Source of the DNA: Methylobacterium sp. J-030 | GTDB taxonomy: Bacteria > Pseudomonadota > Alphaproteobacteria > Rhizobiales > Beijerinckiaceae | Assembly (NCBI RefSeq): GCF_022829545.1 | Contig: NZ_JAKSYM010000249.1 | Span: forward strand, 1 to 64,000 | Direction of reading: 5' to 3' | Length of the DNA stretch: 64,000 bases | Shown: one piece after another, positions 7,699-14,629 of the stretch | Layout of the letters: the number at the start of each line of letters is the position of its first letter | How positions within the stretch are numbered: the first letter of the stretch is position 1 | Translations under genes and position numbers: made by a program | The notes under the pieces: generated by a model | Told to the model about the DNA's origin: nothing | Database searches by the model: none | The model's input: only the letters and a program-made list of their open reading frames with translations

Positions 7699-7950
7699 AT
7701 GCCTGCTAATATAGCAGTTTTACCTGAAGACGTTCAGAGTTTTGCTTCACTTGCACGAGCTAAGATTGACAAGCGACTCGCTCAGATCCCAGAGAGAACG
7801 AGACCAAAATTTTGGGCCATCATCGCGAATGTCTATGGTCGAGGTCTTACAAGAGACGCGGTGCCTGCAAACCTTCTCCAAGCGCCGCCCAAGATCGCTC
7901 TCGACTTCGTATCTGCCGCCAAGCTGATCACGGCTACCCCATGCGATTAG
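7699..7950 (+). CDS. Small hypothetical protein
   Basis: 83 residues from ATG 7699 (MPANIAVLPEDVQSFASLARA...). The helical N-terminal half is followed by a DFVSAAKLI segment. It overlaps the next gene by ten bases, so the pair is coupled. Codon use is less GC-biased than in the core genes. Function unknown. Confidence 0.5.
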   Translation: MPANIAVLPEDVQSFASLARAKIDKRLAQIPERTRPKFWAIIANVYGRGLTRDAVPANLLQAPPKIALDFVSAAKLITATPCD

Positions 7951-8183
7951 AGCGCAACGAGCGCGGCGACTGGATGCTCGATCCCGAGCAGCTCCACTCC
8001 CGGCTCATGATCAATCCAGGCTTGATGCGGCAGAAGATGAGGCTCGGCCTTGTCACCAGCCGGATCGAGAAAGGCGTCGATGCAGATGTTGGCAGGTCGC
8101 GCGTAACAATAAAAGTTGCCAAATCGACATGGGAAGGCATATTTGATGAGGAAGGATACTTGTTTAATGAAAGTATTATATAG
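7941..8183 (+). CDS. DUF6522-like small protein
   Basis: 80 residues from ATG 7941. The layout, with a GDWMLDPEQLHSRL segment followed by LVTSRIEKGVDADVGRSRVTI, resembles the DUF6522 group: a short domain with a helix then a sheet containing a TSR-x-E-x-G-x-D-x-D-x-G motif. The last 100 bases are AT-rich. The assignment rests on motif pattern only. No gene is seen in the 276 bases downstream (8184-8459). Confidence 0.5.
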   Translation: MRLERNERGDWMLDPEQLHSRLMINPGLMRQKMRLGLVTSRIEKGVDADVGRSRVTIKVAKSTWEGIFDEEGYLFNESII

Positions 8184-8459
8184 TTTTATTTGCACCCAAT
8201 GTTCGAGGCCACAGTGAGAGCGCAGCTATACCAATCCCGACTGCGCGTTCTTGACCTCCAGTCCTCCGCCTCCATGCAACCCGAGGGCAACCTGCCGAGA
8301 TGCGCTACGCTGTCGCCGCATGACCTGATCACGGGTCGGCGGGAGAGATCGTCGATCTCACCGGATATAGCGGCGCTCTAGCGGGCGCCCCTTTTCAGTA
8401 CCCCTCCGTTCTCTTCAATGAAGATGGCGCCGGCGATCTAGCGGGCAGCCTTAGTCACC

Positions 8460-8711
8460 CTACTCGGCGGCGAGGGATGCATCGGCCTCGCGTTCGACGA
8501 ACCCACGTGCGGCCACCAGGAGAGCCTCGCGGTTCTGCGGATCTCGGATCGCCTGCCAAAGGCGAAGCAGTTCGGCTGCTTCCAAAGCATCAGACTTGAG
8601 GGGAGCGTCCCCGAAGAATGCTTCGACCGGCACTTCAAGAGCCTGAGCTAGCCGCTGCAGTTGAGCCCCAGCTGTCTCGGTATGAGCCACGGGCCGAGTG
8701 TCATTCGGCAT
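8460..8711 (-). CDS. XRE-regulator C-terminal-like protein without a DNA-binding domain
   Basis: 83 residues from ATG 8711. LQRLAQALEVPVEAFF is the end of an XRE helix-turn-helix domain (the last helix and the VPVxxFF turn), and LLRLWQAIRDPQNREALL is the C-terminal helix usual for such repressors. The DNA-recognition helices that should precede it are absent. It is either a truncated repressor or a stand-alone dimerisation partner. It lies divergent to the gene at 8895. Confidence 0.55.
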   Translation of the reverse strand: MPNDTRPVAHTETAGAQLQRLAQALEVPVEAFFGDAPLKSDALEAAELLRLWQAIRDPQNREALLVAARGFVEREADASLAAE

Positions 8712-8894
8712 TCCTATGCGCTCCATCGGTGCTGCAACCGAGCAGGCTTAATGCACGCCTGAATTGCAGACCACATGATAGTGCGTAACCGTGCCATGCG
8801 GATTACGAGCGCATGGCACACCCGTAAAACTACCGGTTGTAAAAATTCATCAGCGCCTCAAAAGCCGTCCGGAGACGTACTGAAGACGGAACCG

Positions 8895-9080
8895 ATGACT
8901 GAGGATACGGGCACCCAGGCAATGCTAGATGCCTGTATCGCCGCCTACGAGGCCGTCAAAAAGTATGGCACGAGCGAGATGCAATTGGCTGCCCGCATTC
9001 TCCTACAGCTGATCGGCGAGCACATTGCTCGTGAGGTCCCACCGCTGACTGCTGAAGCCAGCAATGAGAACTTCACCTAG
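8895..9080 (+). CDS. Small helical hypothetical protein
   Basis: 61 residues from ATG 8895 (MTEDTGTQAMLDACIAAYEA...), all helical. The frame is open back to 8775, but the extra segment is basic and unlike the rest, so the later start is preferred. It may share a regulatory region with the XRE-like gene upstream. Not recognised. Confidence 0.4.
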   Translation: MTEDTGTQAMLDACIAAYEAVKKYGTSEMQLAARILLQLIGEHIAREVPPLTAEASNENFT

Positions 9081-9138
9081 CGCCGCACGATCAAAGTGAC
9101 CCGCCTTCAGCGCCTCTTCCACGAGGCGGCGGGTGGGG

Positions 9139-9417
9139 TCAGTGGATCGTAGATCTTAGCGGTACCACGAACGCTGCCATGCCCTCTTCCTCTACTGCCT
9201 TGTTGAGGGCGTCGATGGCGTCTTGTGGGGTTGGAAACGGGTCATCCCAAGCGGTTGAGCTACCCTCATGGTCTAGCACCTCCAACTGCCAAGGGTCGTC
9301 GGTCCCGGCAAAGCGGTAGATCTTGACCTCGACCGTCACGCCGTCGCGTGTGAAGTGGCCTGAAAGCGGGGAGCACTCAAGCTCACGCTCCTTGGTCTTC
9401 ACGATCGCCTCTGTCAA
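9139..9417 (-). CDS. Hypothetical protein, second gene of a pair
   Basis: A 92-residue soluble protein with a beta-rich core (VTVEVKIYRFAGTDDPWQLE, then SSTAWDDPFPTPQDAIDALN). The WxLEV followed by an aromatic and DDPF then a helix suggests a small alpha/beta domain. It is coupled by ATGA overlap to the gene upstream. Function unknown. Confidence 0.5.
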   Translation of the reverse strand: MTEAIVKTKERELECSPLSGHFTRDGVTVEVKIYRFAGTDDPWQLEVLDHEGSSTAWDDPFPTPQDAIDALNKAVEEEGMAAFVVPLRSTIH

Positions 9418-9656
9418 TTCGCCACATTAGAGTTCCGAGCGCCCGGTCGGATCCTTATTCGGCGAGACAGCTGCTGGATCTTGAGTTTCGCATCTCGCGC
9501 CGTCCGCAACGTCTTAAGGCGCACAGTTCGCTCGTCGAAATCCACCCGGCCAGCTTCTATTTCATCGCGAATGGTTTGAGAATTCGCCTCTGCGATCGCC
9601 TCTCTAGAGGCTGGCGTCACGAGTTGCCCGCGAAGATTGTACGGAATATCGGACAT
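9414..9656 (-). CDS. Small charged hypothetical protein, RLK-repeat type
   Basis: An 80-residue protein with a charged C-terminal half. The segment DERTVRLKTLRTARDAK resembles DQKTARLKAARLERDA in the protein at 10099-10281, so the two may be distant paralogs. No signal or membrane helix. Coupled to the gene downstream. Confidence 0.45.
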   Translation of the reverse strand: MSDIPYNLRGQLVTPASREAIAEANSQTIRDEIEAGRVDFDERTVRLKTLRTARDAKLKIQQLSRRIRIRPGARNSNVAN

Positions 9657-9756
9657 CGCCCAAACCTCGCTATCATCTGAATTAAACAGATGGTGCTCAG
9701 CTGATCGTTTTACGACCGCTGCATTTTTAAAGATTTTTCGGTCGAGCGACTGACGG

Positions 9757-10041
9757 CTAGCCCACGATCACCGAGCCGTCGATCTGATTGATCGACACGA
9801 CGCGCGGACCACGAACGTCCGGATCCCTCTGTTCCCAGACCGACAGCACAGCATTGGCTGCCTCAATGACCACTCCCGGTGAGCCATTGCCGATCTGAGG
9901 ACGGATCGCCTCGACGAGTCGCGTCAGGATCGTCTGCTCCTCAAGCGGGTGAGCCGGCAACGTCGCCTGCCGACAGAACGCGGCGTAGACGTTCTCGGCG
10001 ATCACACGGGCGACTCGGTCGGAAGCAGGCGTATCGCTCAT
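9757..10041 (-). CDS. Hypothetical protein following a conserved micro-ORF
   Basis: A 94-residue soluble protein (MSDTPASDRVARVIAENVYA..., ending INQIDGSVIVG). Its ATG overlaps the stop of the micro-ORF at 10038-10097. The helix-rich N-terminal two thirds and short beta end give no family match. Probably co-translated with the upstream small genes. Confidence 0.5.
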   Translation of the reverse strand: MSDTPASDRVARVIAENVYAAFCRQATLPAHPLEEQTILTRLVEAIRPQIGNGSPGVVIEAANAVLSVWEQRDPDVRGPRVVSINQIDGSVIVG

Positions 10042-10097
10042 TTCAGATAGCCCTTCGCCTTCAGGTGCTCAGTGAGGAGGATCGCAGCGCCACGCAT
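10038..10097 (-). CDS. Conserved micro-ORF ending in LTEHLKAKG (copy 2)
   Basis: A 19-codon frame MRGAAILLTEHLKAKGYLK that begins one base after the stop of the gene at 10099-10281 and whose own stop overlaps the next start (ATGA). It closely matches the micro-ORF at 3680-3724, including the overlap with the next gene. The repetition of both the peptide and its position argues that it is translated and not a chance frame. Confidence 0.45.
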   Translation of the reverse strand: MRGAAILLTEHLKAKGYLK

Positions 10098-10098
10098 G

Positions 10099-10281
10099 TC
10101 ACGGCTTCTTCGGGTCAGCCGCGGCAGCATCTCGTTCAAGGCGCGCAGCCTTTAGCCGAGCGGTCTTTTGATCCGCATCGCTGACGCTTGGCTCAACGGG
10201 TATCTTACCGCCAGGATGAACCTGGGTTTTGGCAAAATCCGCCTCGGCCCGCGTTCGCTCTTTGCTGTGGTTGTCAGCCAT
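10099..10281 (-). CDS. Small charged hypothetical protein
   Basis: A 60-residue, strongly charged protein (NHSKERTRAEADFAKTQVHP; DQKTARLKAARLERDA). Its composition suggests a disordered or coiled-coil peptide. It is the upstream partner in a three-cistron run with the micro-ORF and the gene at 9757-10041. Confidence 0.45.
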   Translation of the reverse strand: MADNHSKERTRAEADFAKTQVHPGGKIPVEPSVSDADQKTARLKAARLERDAAAADPKKP

Positions 10282-10291
10282 AGGCCGCTCC

Positions 10292-10528
10292 TCAATTCAC
10301 GCCCTCTGGATCCTCACGGTGCCGCACGTAGCCCTGACCAGTGAGCCAGTCCGTGAGCGCGTGACGGATCGCTTCAGGGCGTGAGGGCTTCGGATCGGGC
10401 TGAGCTGCGATCCAGGCATCGAGGGGCAATAGGCTGTCTGGCTGCAGCCGTACCTGAATAGGCACGCCTTGACCGGTCGGTTTGGGACCGCGTCGTTTCT
10501 TTGGTTGCAAAGTTTCTTGCGTCGCCAT
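10292..10528 (-). CDS. Ribbon-helix-helix (CopG-like) DNA-binding protein
   Basis: 78 residues from ATG 10528. A basic arm (KKRRGPKPTGQG) is followed by a beta strand (VPIQVRLQPD) and two helices (LLPLDAWIAAQ; SRPEAIRHALTDWL), the pattern of MetJ/Arc-type dimers that insert the strand in the DNA major groove. It may be an autoregulated repressor or an orphan antitoxin. No toxin-like gene is coupled to it. Confidence 0.6.
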   Translation of the reverse strand: MATQETLQPKKRRGPKPTGQGVPIQVRLQPDSLLPLDAWIAAQPDPKPSRPEAIRHALTDWLTGQGYVRHREDPEGVN

Positions 10529-10618
10529 GAGAACCATGGTACCAAAGAAACGGCCCGACAGGAAGGTGAGATTTCCGGCCGGGCCTGACCACGCAACGCT
10601 GTCGAGAGATACCGTCAC

Positions 10619-10957
10619 ATGGCTATCCACCACCCTACACCGCCCCTCAGCGGCGGTGAACGCCCGCGCTTACCTTCAACACAGGTAGGACCGGTCACAC
10701 AGGCCATCCGCGCGATGCGGGCTGCCGATCCGGTCAAAGCGGACACCGTGTCCGTTTTCCCGAGCCGCACGGCGCAGTTCACCCATGGCATCCGCGCCCT
10801 GTCCCGCCCCGAGGTCGAGGATCTGATCGGCGGCCTGATCGACCTCCTCGACGCCATGGACGGCGACGCGGACCGCGAGCCCGAGGTGCTGGACGCCTCG
10901 GCTGTCGAATGGACCGGCCGCGGCGCTCACCGCTTCAACGTGGGAGAAGCGGCATGA
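10619..10957 (+). CDS. Hypothetical protein, first of a four-gene coupled array
   Basis: A 112-residue soluble protein. Inside it, at residues about 41-49, an in-frame palindrome element encodes KADTVSVFP. The C-terminal half (FTHGIRALSRPEVEDLIGGL; LLDAMDGDADREPE) is helical and acidic. Its stop overlaps the next start (ATGA). No family recognised; this style of gene occurs in mobile parts of related genomes. Confidence 0.5.
   Translation: MAIHHPTPPLSGGERPRLPSTQVGPVTQAIRAMRAADPVKADTVSVFPSRTAQFTHGIRALSRPEVEDLIGGLIDLLDAMDGDADREPEVLDASAVEWTGRGAHRFNVGEAA
10740..10767 (+). repeat. Palindromic element, copy 1
   Basis: CGGACAC-C-GTGTCCG, followed by TTTT and CCGAGCCG. It is inside a coding frame. 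24 of 28 bases match 12190-12217, and the two differing arm positions are compensatory (C-G here, A-T there), so the palindrome is kept while the sequence changes. Confidence 0.6.
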
Positions 10958-11325
10958 GCACTCCTACCCCCAATACCCCCCTCGCGCGCGACATGAGCGA
11001 CGCCGAGATTGCGGCTGTGGACTTCACTCCTTGGAACCGCGACGGCGCATGCCCGGTCCCGACGGCCTGCCAGTTCGACGAAATGAAGAAGGTCGCACCA
11101 TGGCTGCGGATCGGCTTCCTCTTCATGACGCTCGACAGGGAGCGCTTGGCCGACGCTCTCGCGGAGATGTCTGAGGACGACCTCGACAGTTTGGAGGATG
11201 TGGTCAGAACCACCCAGCGCAATTGCCGAGCGCTGGCCGATATGTGCGACGGGCTCGATGGTCGGATGATGATCGCCTACGCCGTCCTGGTGCAGCGCAA
11301 AGCCGCGCAAGGAGGCCAGGCATGA
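10954..11325 (+). CDS. Hypothetical protein, second of the array
   Basis: A 123-residue protein from ATG 10954, overlapping the previous stop. It is a soluble, helix-rich protein with acidic stretches (MSEDDLDSLEDVV; RALADMCDGLDGRMMIAYAV). No motif recognised. The coupling implies co-regulation with its neighbours. Confidence 0.5.
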   Translation: MSTPTPNTPLARDMSDAEIAAVDFTPWNRDGACPVPTACQFDEMKKVAPWLRIGFLFMTLDRERLADALAEMSEDDLDSLEDVVRTTQRNCRALADMCDGLDGRMMIAYAVLVQRKAAQGGQA

Positions 11326-11822
11326 GCATCGCCTCCACCCGCCGCGCTGCGCTCGGCGCCATCCTCGCCGCCCCGCTGACATCCATGCCGGCGGCTGCCT
11401 GGACAGCAGAAACTGGCAGCGACCTGCCGGACCACGAGGTCCAGTTCCTCGCCCTGATCCCACAGCTTCGTACGCTGGTCCCGCCCATCGAACACGCCAA
11501 GGCGTCCGCCAGGGCTCTGTACGAGCACGGCGATCGCAGTGCCGGAGAGCATCCCGGTTGGGGCGATCCCCCAGCTGCGAAGGCTTGGCGGCTGCGAGCT
11601 GAGGCAGCCCGGGACCGTAACGGCTACCACGAAGCCTGGGAGGCATGGGCCAAGCTTACCGATGCTGTCGACAAGCTCGTCACCGACTTCATGACCGAGC
11701 GCATGACCACGCTGCCGGCCATCAGCTGGAAAGCCCGGGTCGCCGACCTGCTGGACTGCTGGGAGGAGCAGGCCGGCTACGATCTTGCGGCGTGGGCACG
11801 GGAGGACGCGCTATGCGCCTGA
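11322..11822 (+). CDS. Exported hypothetical protein with a possible Tat signal
   Basis: 166 residues from ATG 11322, ATGA-coupled to the gene before it. The N-terminus (STRRAALGAILAAPLTSM, cleavage near PAAA) has an RR followed by a hydrophobic stretch and a small-residue cleavage site, consistent with a Tat or Sec signal. The mature part is helical and Trp/Glu-rich (WLRA-like segments, LLDCWEEQ). Unrecognised family. Confidence 0.5.
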   Translation: MSIASTRRAALGAILAAPLTSMPAAAWTAETGSDLPDHEVQFLALIPQLRTLVPPIEHAKASARALYEHGDRSAGEHPGWGDPPAAKAWRLRAEAARDRNGYHEAWEAWAKLTDAVDKLVTDFMTERMTTLPAISWKARVADLLDCWEEQAGYDLAAWAREDALCA

Positions 11823-12001
11823 TCCTCGGTTTCCTCGCCCTCGCGCAACTGCGCCTCGCCCGCCTCGACCATGCGCGAGGCGACATGCTGATGGACGACG
11901 CCGAAGCGGCCCTAAACCGGGCTCGCGAACGCATCGCTCGCGGCCATCGTCTCGCTGATCGCGCCGGCCAACCGCTGGCACGATTGGTCGCACGCCGCTG
12001 A
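11813..12001 (+). CDS. Small hypothetical protein, last of the array
   Basis: 62 residues from ATG 11813, overlapping the previous gene by ten bases. It is Leu/Ala/Arg-rich and fully helical (RLARLDHARGDMLMDDAEAA). The first 12 residues are hydrophobic but too short for a sure membrane helix. Function unknown. Confidence 0.45.
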   Translation: MRLILGFLALAQLRLARLDHARGDMLMDDAEAALNRARERIARGHRLADRAGQPLARLVARR

Positions 12002-12033
12002 TACCCCGGCCCGGCCGCTCGCGCTGTCGAGTT

Positions 12034-12050
12034 TCCGACAAGTTGTCGGA
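12034..12050. repeat. Perfect one-base-centre palindrome
   Basis: TCCGACAA-G-TTGTCGGA: two 8-base arms around a single base. It belongs to the same architectural class as the nearby elements at 10740 and 12165-12207 but has a different arm sequence. Possible repressor operator or replication-type site; no protein partner is evident. Confidence 0.55.
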
Positions 12051-12164
12051 TACTGCTCTGAGCCTGGCCGGGCCTCACGACAGCCCTCGGCGCAATTCCG
12101 TACCGGTAAGGGGGTGGTGAAACGCCACCCCATCCGCCAGTCCCCAGATCCGGGGAGCGCAAAT

Positions 12165-12217
12165 GCGAAACGGTTTCGCTTTTGAGAAACGGAAACGGTT
12201 TCCGTTTTGCCGAGCCG
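12165..12217. repeat. Two tandem covarying palindromes
   Basis: GCGAAAC-G-GTTTCGC (12165-12179) and AAACGGAAAC-G-GTTTCCGTTT (12187-12207) share the core GAAACGGTTTC. Their outer arm pairs differ in a compensating way, and both are followed by T runs. The second continues into CCGAGCCG like the element at 10740-10767. The intervening region 12002-12476 holds no convincing gene; a further inverted repeat (GTCCAAT/ATTGGAC) lies at 12400-12420. Confidence 0.6.
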
Positions 12218-12476
12218 GATCTCATCATCCACGCCCACTCCGACAGCTGAGGGGCAAATCTGCGAGCGGGCGTGGATCGTCAGCGGGACCGTCTCAGCCC
12301 GCCGGCGCAGTCGACTCTAATCGGTCGGCCTTACGGAATGGTGTCTGCCTACCACGAACGCCCCTCGCGCATCTGGTGCGGGCGGTTAACTCCACCGCGG
12401 TCCAATGAGGTTTATTGGACAACGCTTGGACATGACAATGGCGATAGTTCGCTAAGCAACTGTCACAATTTCTGTT

Positions 12477-13223
12477 CTAGTTCGCGGCACTCACCCAGTT
12501 GCTGCCGTCATAGGGCGAGAGCACCGCGTCGAGGCGGGCGTTGCCGTAATAGGCCGAGAGCAGGTTATCCATCCGGGCCTGGGCGGTGGCCGGATCCCAG
12601 CGCAGGGTCGAGACCTTGTCCATGCCGAACTGGCCCGAGCGCACCACGAGCGTCTTCGCGTCGATGTACGGCTTCAGCACCGACAGGGCGCCGTCGTAGA
12701 AAAAGTATGCGTTATTGTCGTCAGGCGAGCCGCCGAACAGCTCGATATTGAACGGCCCCTTGCCGTCCTTCAGGCCCAGCGCATCGACGATCGAGGTCGC
12801 CTGCTGCACGCCGACCTTATAGTTGTCGAACGTGGCGTAATAATCAACGTTCGGCGTTCCCTTGATCAGGCGATCATAGGCGATGACCTTCACGCCGCTT
12901 GCTGCAGCCTTCGACAGCACGTCGCCCAACGTCGTCCCGTCGATCGAGGCGATCACCAGGATTTTCGCGCCCTTCGTGAGCATGTTCTCGATCTGGGCGA
13001 GCTGGGTCGGGATGTCGTCGTCGGCGTATTGCAGATCCGGCTTGTAGCCCTTGGCCTGAAGAAGCCTCGCGATGTTGCTCCCGTCATCGATCCAGCGCTG
13101 CGACGACTTCGTCGGCATGGCGACGCCGATCGGATCACCGCCCGCGGCCTGGGCCGGCGAGAGAGTACCGCCCGTGAGCGCGACGCCGAGAATCAGCTTG
13201 CGTAACAGTTGCTTGGCGAACAT
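12477..13223 (-). pseudogene. Truncated sugar-binding protein of an ABC importer (ChvE-like)
   Basis: The reading frame begins with a signal peptide ([16 protein letters not shown] ... SPAQA) from ATG 13223, with a G-rich ribosome site; ATG 13235 is an alternative. It continues as a periplasmic sugar-binding protein: [39 protein letters not shown], and [13 protein letters not shown]. The family runs to about 350 residues, but this frame stops right after VLSPYDG with SNWVSAAN, losing roughly the last 100 residues. The break marks the edge of the accessory region. An AT-rich frame upstream to 13454 is unlikely to be coding. The protein would not bind sugar, and no permease or ATPase for it is nearby. 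Confidence 0.7.
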
Positions 13224-13633
13224 GGCTCCCCCCATTGACCTAAGCGTCGGCTGTTCCGAAATATTCTGTGCCCACCGCCACTTCGTTGTGCTTATATCTG
13301 CAAATATCTCTGATCGTATTCCGTCATATATCAGATAATTACGCAGCACATATCGTCTATATTTGGACCAAATACTGGAAGCAGATACATCTTTTATGGT
13401 GAAGCGGTAGATTCTTATTGAACGCGCGCAGCTTTTGTTGAAAAATGCTCGCACAGTCGAGGCCGAGGCGGCGGAGTTCCTCTCTCAGCGCGGGATCGGG
13501 TTCAGCCCCGCCCGATCTTCGTTACACGATTTGTATGAGTTATAGAACGGGACGTCAATCGTCCGCTCGCACGCGGGCTGCGCCGCGCCGACCCTTGCAC
13601 ACCGTCAAATGAAGGTCGGGATCGGTCTAAGGC

Positions 13634-14386
13634 TCAGCCGCGGCCGACGAACGGCATCTTGGTGGCCATGATGGTCATGAACTGCACGTTGGCGTCGAGC
13701 GGCAGGCTCGCCATGCTGAGCACCGCTTGGCCGACATGGGCCGGATCCATCACCGCCTCGGCCCGCAGCGAGCCGTCCGCCTGGGGGACGCCGGCCTTCA
13801 TCTTGCCGCCCATGGGCGTGTCGGCGTTGCCGATGTCGATCTGCCCGCAGGCGATGTCGTAGGCGCGCCCGTCCAGCGAGGTCGCCTTGGTCAGGCCCGT
13901 CACCGCGTGCTTGGTCGCCGTGTAGGCGATCGAGTTCGGCCGGGGGGCGTGGGCCGAGATCGAGCCGTTGTTGATGATCCGGCCGCCGCGGGGATCCTGA
14001 TCGCGCATGATCCGGAAGGCGTGCTGGGTACACAGGAACAGGGCGGTCAGGTTTGTGTCGATCACTTGGCGCCAGGTCTCCAGCGGCAGGTCCTCCAGGG
14101 GCACCGCCGGCGCGCCGATCCCGGCATTGTTGAACAGCAGGTCGAGGCGGCCGAACTGCGCCCGGGTCCGGGCGAACAGGTCGGCGATCGAATCGGGGTC
14201 GGTGACGTCGGTCGGCACCGCGAGCGACCGGTCGCCGCCGATCTCGGCCGCGACCGCTTCGAGGGGCCCCGGCCGCCGGCCCGACAGCACGACGCGCCAC
14301 CCGGCCCCGGCGAGCGCCAGGGCGGCGGCTCGGCCAACGCCGGTCCCGGCTCCGGTCACGATCGCGATTCGATCAGCCCCCGACAT
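13634..14386 (-). CDS. Short-chain dehydrogenase/reductase
   Basis: A 250-residue classical SDR. It has the NAD(P) motif TGAGTGVG (residues 11-18), NNAG (86-89), and the catalytic Ser142, Tyr155 and Lys159 (GSIS ... YTATK). The residues after the first beta strand (SGRRP) have two arginines, which favours NADP. Substrate unknown. Divergent from the patatin gene; the 210-base gap (14387-14596) probably carries promoters. Confidence 0.85.
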   Translation of the reverse strand: MSGADRIAIVTGAGTGVGRAAALALAGAGWRVVLSGRRPGPLEAVAAEIGGDRSLAVPTDVTDPDSIADLFARTRAQFGRLDLLFNNAGIGAPAVPLEDLPLETWRQVIDTNLTALFLCTQHAFRIMRDQDPRGGRIINNGSISAHAPRPNSIAYTATKHAVTGLTKATSLDGRAYDIACGQIDIGNADTPMGGKMKAGVPQADGSLRAEAVMDPAHVGQAVLSMASLPLDANVQFMTIMATKMPFVGRG

Positions 14387-14629
14387 GCAAGCCTCCCGCT
14401 TCTTGTTCGGGAAGCCTGTACCGGATGGCGATGCCCGCGCGAAGGGATCAGCCTTTCAGAAGCGGCACGTGGTCACGCGCCGGCGATACGTGCGACGGAT
14501 CGGAACCGGCGCACGACGCCCGTGTTGTGAGCCGCGTCGTCTTGACCCCGCGGGGCGACGGCCTCCTTTCGGGCTGCGGCAGCGCACGGCGACCCAATGA
14601 GCCGACGGAAGGACCGGAAGGATGCGACG

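Noticed and set aside
12002..12476. Integrase, transposase or insertion-sequence ends at the island edge
   Set aside because: No such protein frame or target-site duplication was found; the inverted repeat at 12400-12420 is short (7-base arms) and without a partner.
13224..13454. N-terminal extension of the sugar-binding protein remnant
   Set aside because: AT-rich, no conserved residues, and it precedes a perfect signal peptide; the ATG at 13223 is the likely start.
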